This document shows positions 46,365 through 55,313 of a stretch of DNA of 64,000 bases, piece by piece (the stretch's first letter is position 1; each line of letters opens with the position of its first letter). The stretch covers positions 682,001 through 746,000 of the forward strand of contig OZ244043.1 of the NCBI GenBank assembly GCA_965215215.1, in the 5' to 3' direction. Under the pieces are notes generated by a model. The model had not been told where the DNA came from. It searched no databases and saw only the letters and a program-made list of their open reading frames with translations. The DNA comes from CALDTK01 sp965215215. Lineage in GTDB: Bacteria; Bacteroidota; Bacteroidia; Chitinophagales; Saprospiraceae. Made by a program: the position numbers and the translations under genes.

Positions 46365-48191
46365 ATGAGCGAATCGATATTTCAGAGAGCGTTTTGGCTC
46401 GTTCTTCTCTGCGGAACGCTACTCCCGGGCTGCGAGAAAGACCTGGAGACCGCAACCGTGGTGGAGGAGGATCTCTTCCCACAGCCCACGCGGGTTAGCG
46501 CCAGTTTCGCGGGCCACGTGGAGCGGGTAAGCTTTAGAGTTGGGGCCGCGAGCGTGGACGATACCGTCCGCGTGAGTATCGGCGATCGGACCACGACCGT
46601 CGACGACGCGGGGGACTGGAACCTATCCGACGTCGAAGTGGAAGCCGACCGGGCGTTCGTTCGATTTGAGGCAGCGGGCTACCACCGTACCAGTCGAACT
46701 TCGATCGTCGAAGAGGGCGGAACGTACACGCTTAAAACCGATCTACTGCTCGTCGAGTCCACATCGCTCACCGGTTCCGAAGATCAAAGTCTACAGAGTA
46801 TCAACGAGGTTGCGGCGCGCGCCTCGATTCCCTCCGGCGCGGTGGTCAATGATCGACAGGAAACGCTCGACGGCGATTACGAAGCTTCGCTGGTCTACTT
46901 GGATCCCTCGTCCGAATCGACCTACAGGCGTTTACCGGGGGATCAGCGGGGCATCAACGCGGAGGGTGCCGAACAACAGCTGACCATCTACGGTACACTG
47001 CTCTTCGCGGTCCGCCAGCCGACGGGGGAAGAGTTACAACTCAGTGAGGCTACCCCCGCCTCAATGCGCTTCCCGGCGGGAAACGCCGGAGTCCGAAGTG
47101 GTCTCGAGCGGTTACCCCTGTGGCGCTTCAACCCGGAACGGGCCGCTTGGATCCAAGAAGGTTCCGCGAGTCTGGAGGGCGACGCATTCGTGGGTACTGT
47201 CTCCGAACCTGGCTTTTGGAGCGTAGCCGAAGCCGGAAACCTCGTTGGGATCACGGGCAGCGTACGTTCCGGGGACACAACGCTCCCTGTGGCCGACCTG
47301 ACGGTCAACCTGATCTCGAATGGCGTATCACGGCCCATCGCACAAACCGACGGCGCGGGCAACTACGCGGCGAAGGTGGCCGGTGGCGTTCCGTTCACCG
47401 TATCTATCCACGATGCCTGCGGTGAGGTACTCGGAGATCTGAACGTCGAACCTATCGAGAGTTTATCAAGGCTCGACGATATCGTACTCACTCAGGAGGA
47501 TACGTACAGAACGACCGTATCTACTTTCGAAATAACTTGCGACTCGGCGGACTTATACTCGCCGATTTCCGAGATCCATATCATACAAGACGGTAACGAT
47601 GTTACGGAAGGGTCTCTCCTCGATAGCATTAACTATTACTGGTTCTCACACGCCAGTTGTTCGGATTCTCCCTACGAGGTGAGTATATTTTACTCCGAAG
47701 CGCGTGACAGCGGCGTAATAGCGAGATTCACGTTGGACCCCGGTACGAAAACAGATACCAGTTTCAATTTTTGCAAAGCACCTTCCCCCGGAAGGCTATC
47801 CGTATTGCTCAATAACGACAGTTGGACCTCGAGCGCAAATATTACCGGTGAATTTAATCCGAGCGGTAGCGACACTACAACGTTTACCGTACGGTCGGAT
47901 AATAATGCGATCGACGGTAAGAATATCGAGGTTAAGGTGCGCCCCGCGCCTTTCTCGATCGTAACCGAGGGGGTCTATTCACTAGACGGAAGCGCGGCTA
48001 CGCTTACGCTGATGAATGCGGACTCAACTCGGGACGGGACCTACACTATTGACAACTTGGAACTGAGTATCCAGGAGGACGGCAGCGGTCCGGATGGAAT
48101 TGTCGAAGGCAGGTTCGGACCTGGAAAAATACCGAACCCACTGGGCACCGATTCGATCGAAGCCACCATCATCTTCAAATACGAGCCGTAG
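46365..48191 (+). CDS. lipoprotein with carboxypeptidase-regulatory-like repeat, unknown function
   Basis: From the ATG at 46365 the protein has 608 residues with signal QRAFWLVLLCGTLLPGCEKD, where LPGC is a lipobox. The body is beta-rich. An FAGHVERVSF-like Ig fold is near residue 43, a CarboxypepD_reg-like stretch (ITGSVRSGDTTLPVADLTVN, then AQTDGAGNYAAKV) near residue 300, and the last third is Ser/Thr/Asp-rich with lower GC. No family is recognised. It directly precedes the sigma factor gene (6 bp), but that gene may have its own start signals. Confidence 0.7.
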   Translation: MSESIFQRAFWLVLLCGTLLPGCEKDLETATVVEEDLFPQPTRVSASFAGHVERVSFRVGAASVDDTVRVSIGDRTTTVDDAGDWNLSDVEVEADRAFVRFEAAGYHRTSRTSIVEEGGTYTLKTDLLLVESTSLTGSEDQSLQSINEVAARASIPSGAVVNDRQETLDGDYEASLVYLDPSSESTYRRLPGDQRGINAEGAEQQLTIYGTLLFAVRQPTGEELQLSEATPASMRFPAGNAGVRSGLERLPLWRFNPERAAWIQEGSASLEGDAFVGTVSEPGFWSVAEAGNLVGITGSVRSGDTTLPVADLTVNLISNGVSRPIAQTDGAGNYAAKVAGGVPFTVSIHDACGEVLGDLNVEPIESLSRLDDIVLTQEDTYRTTVSTFEITCDSADLYSPISEIHIIQDGNDVTEGSLLDSINYYWFSHASCSDSPYEVSIFYSEARDSGVIARFTLDPGTKTDTSFNFCKAPSPGRLSVLLNNDSWTSSANITGEFNPSGSDTTTFTVRSDNNAIDGKNIEVKVRPAPFSIVTEGVYSLDGSAATLTLMNADSTRDGTYTIDNLELSIQEDGSGPDGIVEGRFGPGKIPNPLGTDSIEATIIFKYEP

Positions 48192-48197
48192 CCGCAC

Positions 48198-48740
48198 TTG
48201 TCCCCAGATCTCCCACCCCTCATCGCCGCCGCCCGCCGGGGCGTGGCCACCGCGCAGCACCAACTGTACGAAGCCTTCGCCGCGCAAGTGTTCGGGGTTT
48301 GCCTCCGGTACGGGCGCGACCGGGCGGAGGCGGAGGATATGGCGCAGGAGGCGTGGTTGCGCGCGTTTTCGAAACTGGATCGCTTGAGCGACCCCTGCGC
48401 GTTCGGCGGGTGGCTTCGCCGCCTCACGGTCAACGAGTGCCTCCAGTACCTGCGCCGCACCGGGCTCACGCTCGAAGAACTGCCCCCCGTTTTGCCGAAA
48501 GGCCACGAGGTACGCCCGGAAGCCATGAGCGCGTTGAGCGCCCAGGAGCTCATCGAGCACATCCAAACCCTCCCCGCCGGCTACCGGACCGTGTTTAACC
48601 TCGTCGCCATCGAAGGCTTTTCGCACGCCGAGGTAGCCAAACGACTCGGCGTTACGGAAGCCACCTCGCGCTCCCAACTCACCCGCGCTCGCACCCTCCT
48701 CCAACGCCGCATCGCCAAGCTCGCTACCTTATGCCCGTGA
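48198..48740 (+). CDS. ECF-type RNA polymerase sigma factor
   Basis: A 180-residue sigma-70 family ECF factor. Region 2 has GRDRAEAEDMAQEAWLRAFS near residue 39, and region 4 has LPAGYRTVFNLVAIEGFSHA then AKRLGVTEATSRSQLTRART near residue 147. The start is TTG at 48198 (6 bp after the lipoprotein). Its last codons overlap the next gene by 10 bp, and that gene has an anti-sigma-like N-terminus, so they probably form a regulatory pair. Its targets are unknown. Confidence 0.88.
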   Translation: MSPDLPPLIAAARRGVATAQHQLYEAFAAQVFGVCLRYGRDRAEAEDMAQEAWLRAFSKLDRLSDPCAFGGWLRRLTVNECLQYLRRTGLTLEELPPVLPKGHEVRPEAMSALSAQELIEHIQTLPAGYRTVFNLVAIEGFSHAEVAKRLGVTEATSRSQLTRARTLLQRRIAKLATLCP

Positions 48741-50335
48741 GTCGCCACCCCTTCGACGAGCACGCCGCCGACACGCTGCGCGACTTTGAGGCCACCCCAC
48801 CCCCCCTGGCGTGGGAGAAAATCGCGGGTCAGCTTGCGCAAAAACCCGTCAAACGGCGCAGAAAACCACTCCCCCCGTGGTGGTGGTGGTTACCGCTGGT
48901 TTTCGGCGGTTTCATCACCGCCGTCGCTTTCGCTAAAACGACCCGCGATCCGCTCGGCACTTTCCCCGTCGAAGCGCTCGACCGTCCCTTCGACGCGCGC
49001 AGTCCGGAACAGCTAACCCCGAGACCGAGGGTCGCACCTTCACCCGATCGTTTGCAGGGGGACTTCACCCCCGTGCGCGGTCTCGACGCGGTGGACGACG
49101 CGCCATCGCCGCCACACGCGAGCTCGACGCCCAGGGCGGTGCAGGTACCGGACTTCCCCCGGGCGGATAAACCCAAACCGCTAGCCGACGGCGGCTCGGT
49201 TCGTTCCTCGGCCGCGACTTCGGGTGCGACCGATCCTCCATCTGACGGGGCGACTTCGGTAGCGCAATCGGAAGCCGGAACGCGGGTGCAATCAAAACTG
49301 CGGACTACGAGTAGCCCCGTCCCCCCCGCGGAATCGCGTTCGGGTGAGCCCGCAGCAGCAGCAGCAGCAGCCGCAGCCGCAGCCGCAGCCGCAGCCGCAA
49401 GTACCCTTCCCCCGGCAACAGCCGAGCTCCGGGCGGTCGAGCGCCGCGCTATCCTTCCCTTGGCCATGCCGGAGCCCGAGCTCCGGGCAACTGCGGTCGA
49501 CCCATCCGCAAAGTCCGTCGAAACCTCGGGCTATCCCGCGGAATTCGGCAAGAATAAAGGCTGGCACCTGCAACTCAGAGCGATCGCCGGTGCGGGTGGA
49601 TACTTCACGAATACCTCCGGAGGTACGGACCAGCAAAGCCGGTACGAGAAGCTGCGCGACAGCGTAGAGCGGCTGCAACTCGTCCCGCACGCCGGGCTCC
49701 GGTTGGAAGCGGTACACCGCAGTGGACTGATCACTCGGGTTGGCCTGGACTACGCGATGTACCGGAGCACGATCAACATGAACGGGGTCGGCAGGTCGGA
49801 TACGACGTACGAACGGGTAGTCGATCCGGTGACCGGAGATCGCACGGATCAGGTTCGGGTCACGACCACCCACCCCGTACTCGAAGTCTACAACCGTTAC
49901 CAGACGCTCTCCCTCGTCGGTGGGTTGGGCTACCGGCGAAAGCTCAGTCCGGTACTGTCCGTCAGCTTGATCGCGGAGGGTGGGTACGAGCTCCTGCTTC
50001 GTAGCCGCGGGAAGCTACCGAGTACCGATTCGGACCCGATCGACCTGTCCGAGTCGACCCTCGAGTACATCAACACGAGACCCGGATTTTGGTACGGCGC
50101 GGTGTTCGGCGTCGACGCGCAGGTGAGCGAGCGTTTGAGTCTCGGGCTAAGCGTCCACGGCCAAATTTTAGGGAGCATCCAGGGCAAGGACGATCCACTC
50201 CTGCGGTCGAGGACCGATGACCCTGCAGACCCTAACCCACCGGTCAGCGATCCGGACCCGCGCCCCGGGGACGAGCCGCTCAAGCTTACCCAGCGCGGTA
50301 TCTACGGAGCCCTGAACCTGACCTGGAGGCTTTAG
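48731..50335 (+). CDS. membrane protein with anti-sigma-like N-terminus and beta-barrel-like C-terminus
   Basis: A 534-residue protein starting ten bases inside the sigma gene. Residues 1-55 are cytoplasmic with FEATPPPLAWEKIAGQL, a common Bacteroidota anti-sigma-like signature. One membrane helix (PWWWWLPLVFGGFITAVAF) is near residue 60. A low-complexity Pro/Ser linker with 16 consecutive Ala follows (about 207-222). From about 275 the chain is beta-rich (LQLRAIAGAGGYF, GLRLEAVHRSGLITRVGLDY, YGALNLTWRL at the end) like an outer-membrane barrel. Linking both membranes through the periplasm to a sigma factor is inferred. A motif copy lies at 48926-48940, just after the helix. Confidence 0.75.
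   Translation: MPVSRHPFDEHAADTLRDFEATPPPLAWEKIAGQLAQKPVKRRRKPLPPWWWWLPLVFGGFITAVAFAKTTRDPLGTFPVEALDRPFDARSPEQLTPRPRVAPSPDRLQGDFTPVRGLDAVDDAPSPPHASSTPRAVQVPDFPRADKPKPLADGGSVRSSAATSGATDPPSDGATSVAQSEAGTRVQSKLRTTSSPVPPAESRSGEPAAAAAAAAAAAAAAAASTLPPATAELRAVERRAILPLAMPEPELRATAVDPSAKSVETSGYPAEFGKNKGWHLQLRAIAGAGGYFTNTSGGTDQQSRYEKLRDSVERLQLVPHAGLRLEAVHRSGLITRVGLDYAMYRSTINMNGVGRSDTTYERVVDPVTGDRTDQVRVTTTHPVLEVYNRYQTLSLVGGLGYRRKLSPVLSVSLIAEGGYELLLRSRGKLPSTDSDPIDLSESTLEYINTRPGFWYGAVFGVDAQVSERLSLGLSVHGQILGSIQGKDDPLLRSRTDDPADPNPPVSDPDPRPGDEPLKLTQRGIYGALNLTWRL
48926..48940 (+). repeat. dispersed 14-bp motif, copy 12
   Basis: GCTTTCGCTAAAACG right after the membrane helix of the anti-sigma-like protein (reads AFAKT). 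Confidence 0.8.
49352..49399 (+). repeat. GCA/GCC trinucleotide tract coding 16 alanines
   Basis: Six GCA codons are followed by five GCC-GCA pairs, an in-frame tract prone to slippage within the linker of the anti-sigma-like protein. Confidence 0.9.
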
Positions 50336-50372
50336 GCTCCGGGGCGTTACGTCGACCCAACGCACTCGCCCG

Positions 50373-50855
50373 CTAGCCCAAGAGTCCGAACAACCAGCTA
50401 CCGATCTGGTAGAGCAACCAGGCTACCAGGGTGCCGAGCAGCACCAACGCTACGAAAGTAGCGAGGAGGACCGGCCAAACCGAGCCTCGGTGCTGCCCCG
50501 CCACGTAGTACTCGCGCATGAGCCGTACGTTGCGGTTGTTGGCTTTGAACGTTACGTCGAACAGGTCGCCGAGCACGGGTACCGAACCGAGGATGGCGTC
50601 TAAGGCTACGTTCACGAGCATACGGAACGCGAGCATCGGGCTTGCCCCGTGCCGTACCAACGTGAGCACCACCCCCGCCGAAGCCAAAAAGCTCACCGCG
50701 TCGCCACCGATCGGTAGCAGGCCGACGAGGGCATCGAGCCCGAAGCGGAAGTTGGTCCCCGGGAGGCGAAACTTCGAATCGAGTAGCTCCGCGAGGGTGT
50801 CTACGGTGCGGAGCGCGTCGTCGCTTCCCCTCGCGCTAGGTTTGGTGTTCGCCAT
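50373..50855 (-). CDS. DUF4112 membrane protein
   Basis: A 160-residue DUF4112 (PF13430) protein. DSKFRLPGTNFRFGLDALVG near residue 29, LLPIGGDAVSFLASAGVVLT and GSVPVLGDLFDVTFKANNRN near residue 94 are family hallmarks. Two or three hydrophobic segments are present, the last near the C-terminus (VLLATFVALVLLGTLVAWLL). Function unknown. It converges on the anti-sigma-like gene (37 bp) and follows the decayed ATPase on the same strand (7 bp). Confidence 0.85.
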   Translation of the reverse strand: MANTKPSARGSDDALRTVDTLAELLDSKFRLPGTNFRFGLDALVGLLPIGGDAVSFLASAGVVLTLVRHGASPMLAFRMLVNVALDAILGSVPVLGDLFDVTFKANNRNVRLMREYYVAGQHRGSVWPVLLATFVALVLLGTLVAWLLYQIGSWLFGLLG

Positions 50856-50862
50856 GGATCCG

Positions 50863-51676
50863 CTAAGTACAAATACATTCCGTTCGCCACGCGGGTCCCC
50901 CCCTCCCAGGCGGTGACAGGCGGTACGTGGTACGAAGGCGGGCGGTGACGCGCTTACCGAAGTTGCGGTAGTAAGGTCGCAGCACCCGCAGCAGGAAGGC
51001 GCCTTCGAGGATGTCGACGTACCGCTGGACGGTCGGACTCGAGATCTTTAACGAGCGGGCCAACTCACTCGCATTGAGCAGGCCGCCATGTATGTGCGCG
51101 AGCATGAAGAGCAGTCGCTCAAACTCGGCTGCGTTGGTTTGGATACCGAGTTCGGCCAGCCACCCAGCGCTGTCGCCCGGACCCGCCGAGCTGTAGCAGG
51201 GGCTGAGGATAGCCACCGTAGAGGTGGTGATGGTGTGGGTCGATGCCAACGGTCGCGACTTCGGGGAGGCTCAGTGGCGTGAGTTCGAAATACACGATCC
51301 TTCCGGCGAGCGATTCGCTCGCGGCTCGCACCATCCTCGGGGCAGCCGAGCCGAGCAGCAGGAAACGTCCGTTGCGACGGTCCTCGTCGATGAGGGGCCG
51401 CAGTGCGGCGAACAGATCCGGAAACAACTGTACCTCGTCGAGCACGACGAGCTGATCGGCGCTTGCACGCGCGAACGCCACGGGATCGGCTAGGCGAGCG
51501 CGACTACTGGGGGACTGAAGATCTAAATAAATAGCGTCACTACTCGCTACGAGCCTTTTCGCCAAAGTTGACTTTCCTACTTGACGCGGACCAAGCATGC
51601 CTACGGCCGGACTCTCGGTTAAGGCCTCTTCGATGAGGGGGGATAAGGGTCCGATCAATGATGTCCATGCATGCAA
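50863..51676 (-). pseudogene. decayed AAA ATPase of the DUF4143 type
   Basis: The N-terminal half (51119-51676) reads VGMLGPRQVGKSTLAKRLV (Walker A) and QLVVLDEVQLFPDLFAALR (Walker B), followed by LYGGYPQPLLQ, and then runs out of frame. In another frame (50863-51249) the DUF4143 domain appears: ERLLFMLAHIHGGLLNASEL, then KISSPTVQRYVDILEGAFLL and NFGKRV. About 20 residues between the halves are missing and the final part of the domain (DSGLLH region) is absent. It is therefore a broken gene at the border of the mobile zone. Such ATPases are common near mobile DNA. Confidence 0.85.
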
Positions 51677-51707
51677 ATTAAAAGATTACTTTTAAATTTA
51701 CATGCAT
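51667..51707. repeat. AT-rich inverted repeat at the 5' end of the AAA pseudogene
   Basis: Arms 51667-51684 (ATGCATGCAAATTAAAAG) and 51689-51707 pair almost perfectly with a 4-nt loop. It straddles the start region, so it could be an operator or a hairpin. The following 51708-51878 shows no gene. Confidence 0.6.
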
Positions 51708-51878
51708 AGTAGATACTTCGGATTCTACTTATTGGACTTTATTAGATGTATCCTTACTCCCTACCGCCATCACGAGGCTAACCCCGCAGCCGTTCTCGAC
51801 GTCTGCCGCGCCCCGTTTCGGGATCGTATCGAAGGGGCACTATGGCGAAGCCCCCCCCAACGTAGCAACCAGTACTAA

Positions 51879-52804
51879 GAGCGTGTTAGAGTTTTCGCCT
51901 ACGACGCTTTCGGATGCGTAACCTCCTGAACAAGAGGCCGCCGGAGCCGCTACCGGGGGCATGGATACTACTCTATACCACCCGAACGTCTCCGACGGCG
52001 GCGTAAAGTTACTCACGCGCGTCATCCGCCTCCTTATCCCCCGCCGCCGGCGCAAGTACCCACTAGGACTCGTCGTCGCCGCCATCCTCCACCGCACGGA
52101 CGACGGCTGTAAGTGGCGCAGCCTCGACTCACCGCAGCTCCCGTGGCACGTAGCTTACGACTACTTCCGGCGTTGGGCTCGCGAGCGTGTCATGGAGACG
52201 GCTAATGCACTGATCGTCAGCGTACTCCGCTCTCTCGAGGCGTTCGCCCTCCCCTACGTCGGCGCCCCCGGACCCGACCGCAACCCCGGACACCCCACCG
52301 TCGTCGCGATCGACTCGGAGTCGATCCCCGCAGCGCCGTGGGGGCGACGCGAGGTCCACGGCTACGACGGCTATAAGCGCGTCAGCGGCGTCAAACTCCA
52401 CGCCTGCACCGAGTCCCGCGGTCACGTCCCCGGGCGCGTCGCGACCGGCGCGAACGCTCACGACGCCCCCCCCGCCGAGCGCGTCGTCGCCGTGGCGCAG
52501 GCATCGGGGTTCACGACCGTCACCCTCGCCCTCGCCGACGGGGCGTACGAGCACTTCGCCGATGGGTTGGCCGAGCGTGGAGTCGAGCTACGGTGCACGA
52601 CGGTACCCGAGTGTGAGAAGCTGAAAGCCAATGGGTTCGCGCCGGTGCCCGTGCGGTGGGTCATCGAGCGGACCTTCGCGCACCCGTCGTTCTCGCGGGC
52701 GTTCCGCACGTGCTACGACCGGCTGCGGCGTCACTACGAAGCGACGGTGTTGTGGGCGCACGTCAAGCTCTCCCTCAGGCAGCTCGAAAAACTCTAATAC
52801 GCTC
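51879..52804 (+). mobile_element. IS5-family insertion sequence, element A
   Basis: 926 bp with terminal inverted repeats GAGCGTGTTAGAGTTTT (left) and GAGCGTATTAGAGTTTT (right end read inward), 16 of 17 matching. It is flanked by TAA on both sides (51876-51878 and 52805-52807), a 3-bp target duplication of TNA type. It holds one intact transposase. Confidence 0.88.
51961..52797 (+). CDS. IS5-family transposase (element A)
   Basis: A 278-residue single-frame transposase with a helical N-terminus (RRRRKYPLGLVVAAILHRTD) and a DDE core: VVAIDSESIP (first Asp), LALADGAYEHFAD (second Asp) and VRWVIERTFAHPSF (Glu with the YREK-like context). It should cut and paste the element. The frame is intact and the ends are well paired, so the element may still be active. 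Confidence 0.9.
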   Translation: MDTTLYHPNVSDGGVKLLTRVIRLLIPRRRRKYPLGLVVAAILHRTDDGCKWRSLDSPQLPWHVAYDYFRRWARERVMETANALIVSVLRSLEAFALPYVGAPGPDRNPGHPTVVAIDSESIPAAPWGRREVHGYDGYKRVSGVKLHACTESRGHVPGRVATGANAHDAPPAERVVAVAQASGFTTVTLALADGAYEHFADGLAERGVELRCTTVPECEKLKANGFAPVPVRWVIERTFAHPSFSRAFRTCYDRLRRHYEATVLWAHVKLSLRQLEKL

Positions 52805-53347
52805 TAACACGGCAGCCGTGCGCGATTTCTAAGATAGGTTTGACAACACGGGTGAGGCTGCAGAAAGCGACATCCACCCCTTCCTCATGAACTGGGGTCC
52901 TTGCGGGCGGCTCCGACCGCGCGGCCGGAGCCGCCCGCAGGGCCAGAGAACACGCTAGCAATTACACTTTAGGACCGTCCGAATAACCATAAGGCTTCAC
53001 GACGACATCGACTTCGATCACGAGCCGGCACGCAAGACCGAGCCCAGCGCCTTCGGGGCCGTCCGCCAGCGCCTACGCGATGCTGTGCCCGAGCCGTTTC
53101 GGACCTTTGGGTAGGTCCTGCGGTTGGTCAATGTCGTGACTGGCATTTGCTAGCCCGACTCGACGTGGTTACGGATCTCCTTAAGTAGGTTGCCAAAGGG
53201 TCGGTAGTTGGGCGAACCTAACGTTGGCCTACGCGCCGCGCCCGGCGATTAGCCGGTGTGGGCGTGTAGGCAGTGTTGTCGGTATTTGGTTATTAATAAT
53301 GGTCAATGGAATGCAGTTCACGCGGGCTATAGTTTTCACCGACACTA
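52805..53347. other. 543-bp region without a recognisable gene, between two IS elements
   Basis: No convincing gene. A strong hairpin lies at 52903-52938. Small open stretches such as NLLKEIRNHVESG (minus, near 53160-53200) could be remnants of an older element but could not be assigned. Confidence 0.5.
52903..52938. repeat. 13-bp GC-rich inverted repeat
   Basis: GCGGGCGGCTCCG (52903-52915) and CGGAGCCGCCCGC (52926-52938) with a 10-nt loop that is itself partly self-complementary. No T-run follows. Confidence 0.7.
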
Positions 53348-54291
53348 GGCTGTGTCTCATAAATAAGTTTTGAGGATATACCGGATGAAGGCGAGCTCGA
53401 CCATCGCGAGGAAGTCGACCGCCAGTTTCTCGTACCGGGTCGCGAACCGGCGGCACTCCTTGAGCCACCCGATCGACTGCTCGACGCCGGCGCGCGCGCG
53501 GTAGGTCGCCTCGTCGAAGCGGGGACGCGGGCCGCGCCTGCGGCGGCGCTTGCCCGCGGGCACCTCCCGCTCGGGGATCCGCGCGCGGATCCCCCGCGCC
53601 CGTAGCGCCCGCCGCAGGGCCGTCGAGTCGTACGCGCGGTCGGCGACGATCTCCGCGGGGCGAACCCGCGGGCGGCCCGGGCGCGCGCTCGGGATACGGA
53701 CCCGCTCAAGGGCGGCGGCGCAGTGGCTCACGTCGCTCGCCCGGCCCCCGCTCGACGCCGCGGCGAGCGGGACGCCGCGGCGATCACAGACGTAATGAAC
53801 CTCCGTGGTGACCCCGCCCCGCGAACGTCCGAGGGCGTGGTCGCCGGGCTCGACGAGGGGTCGGGGGCCCCTTTTTCCTCGGCGCCCACCGAGTCGTGAC
53901 GCGCGCCGGCGGCGGATTTGTGCGCGCGGACCGCGGTCGAGTCGACCTCCCACAACCCGAGGTCGATGAGGCCGGCGGCGTCGAGGCGCAAGTGGAGCCG
54001 CGCGAGGACGCGCGCGAAGGTCCCGTCGCGGCGATACCGATTGAAGCGCCCGTAGACGCTCGTCCACGCCCCATAGCGCGCGGGCAGGTCCCGCCACGGC
54101 GCACCGGAACACAAGACCCCGAGCATCCCGTCGAACATCCGGCGGTGGTCCCTGAAGGGAGCCCCCCGCTTGCCCGCGTCGCTCGGGAACAGCGCCACGA
54201 TCGTAGCCCACTGCTCGTCAGTTAGTTCGTAGCGTCCCATGCCTTCAACAACGATCGCGAAACTCAGCAGTTCGATTTATGAGACACAGCC
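53348..54291 (-). mobile_element. IS5-family insertion sequence, element B (IS427-like, two-frame)
   Basis: 944 bp with perfect 17-bp terminal repeats GGCTGTGTCTCATAAAT. The ends fall in a CTAG context, so the exact boundary is ambiguous by one base (CTAG duplicated, or TA). The flanks CACTAG and CTAGTG show it entered a CACTAGTG palindrome. It borders the low-GC catabolic island. Confidence 0.88.
53357..54240 (-). CDS. IS5-family transposase made by frameshift (element B)
   Basis: The N-terminal frame (53728-54240) starts MGRYELTDEQWATIVALFPS, with GAPWRDLPARYGAWTSVYGR and WEVDSTAVRAHKSA (first Asp). The C-terminal frame (ending 53357) continues with GRSRGGVTTEVHYVCDRRG, IVADRAYDSTALRRAL (second Asp) and GVEQSIGWLKECRRFATRYE (Glu). 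The switch lies at about 53867-53880, where the minus strand reads GGAAAAAGGGGCC, an A5G4 slippery run. Programmed frameshifting is common in IS427-like elements, so the pair is probably functional. The two-frame layout could also be a mutation. Confidence 0.82.
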
Positions 54292-54347
54292 TAGTGGTGA
54301 ACTGCCGGTTACTAGTCCCGTAGCCAGCCCCACAACGGTACCGAAAA

Positions 54348-55265
54348 CTAGAGGCGATCGAACTTTACGTTTTCCATCGTTCGTTCTAGTTTGTACTTCT
54401 TCCTAAATTTTCTGGGCGTATACTCCGTATGTTTTTTGAATATCCTCCAAAAATAGGACGGATTCAAAAAGTTCAGCGCATACGAAATTTCGGTAATGTC
54501 TTTTTCGGAATAGATCAAAAGCCGTTTGGCCTCGGTAATGATTTTTTCCTTGATGATTTTCCCCGCAGTCTTGTTAGCCTCTTTTTTTGATAATGCATTA
54601 AGATAACCCGGCGAAATATTCAGTATTTCGGCGTAATCGCTGACCGCTTTCTTGTCGATATAATGCTGGTCGAGTGCATGATAAAATCGATTCATCAAGG
54701 TCTGGGAGGCGTTATAAAGTTTGTTCTTACTTTCGAGGCTATAGTGTTCATATATTTTTAATAATATGATATTCACATATGACCTGAGGATGTCGTTCTT
54801 CAACAGGGAATTACCTTCGAAAATAGACTTCATCCGCCTGAACAGTTCTTCGATTTCTTCCGACTCTTTAGGTATCGTTTTAATGGAAATTAAGCGATGG
54901 GAAATATCTTTGTTGATAATCCTTGAAAAAAGAGGGTTCATGGTTTTAAGGGCGTGATAAAGATCGACGCTGAAGTGGATGACATACCCCTTTAAGGAAT
55001 TAGAGAAGTTGGTAGCATGAATTGTATTGGGCTGAAGCAGCAACAGATGGTCCTTTTGCAATTGATATTGCATTTCATCAACCGTCAAATTATACTGCCC
55101 TTCGGTAATCCACGTAATTTGAAACAAAAGGGCGTGACAGTGAGGCTTATGAACCGGATGGGCGGTCATAATACTCTCTATCGTTTTGATGGAGAAGTAG
55201 TCGGTTATATCGCCGACGGCCCTTTTTCCGTACTCGCTGAAATTTGGGATTCCCTTGAAAATCAT
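54348..55265 (-). CDS. AraC-family regulator of the meta-cleavage operon
   Basis: A 305-residue AraC-type regulator. The N-terminal half is a cupin-like effector domain (HKPHCHALLFQITWITEGQY near residue 37). The C-terminal half has the two helix-turn-helix motifs: EILNISPGYLNALSKKEANK, then ITEISYALNFLNPSYFWRIF ending in YTPRKFRKKY. It is the last gene of the island, same strand, 49 bp after the aldolase, and has the lowest GC here. It likely activates the operon in response to an aromatic intermediate, binding the paired TTGTACA repeats at 60005-60032 (inference). Confidence 0.85.
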   Translation of the reverse strand: MIFKGIPNFSEYGKRAVGDITDYFSIKTIESIMTAHPVHKPHCHALLFQITWITEGQYNLTVDEMQYQLQKDHLLLLQPNTIHATNFSNSLKGYVIHFSVDLYHALKTMNPLFSRIINKDISHRLISIKTIPKESEEIEELFRRMKSIFEGNSLLKNDILRSYVNIILLKIYEHYSLESKNKLYNASQTLMNRFYHALDQHYIDKKAVSDYAEILNISPGYLNALSKKEANKTAGKIIKEKIITEAKRLLIYSEKDITEISYALNFLNPSYFWRIFKKHTEYTPRKFRKKYKLERTMENVKFDRL

Positions 55266-55313
55266 GTCCGATTTTTGAAATGAGCTATCGGAAAGATAAG
55301 GTGTAAATCGGAA

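Noticed and set aside
3594..48940. Reading the dispersed word as a promoter or a strand-guiding (KOPS-like) site
   Set aside because: Most copies are inside coding regions, and seven plus against five minus copies show no strand bias within this window.
52805..53347. A gene between the two IS5 elements
   Set aside because: Only short fragments are open on either strand and none could be matched to a family.
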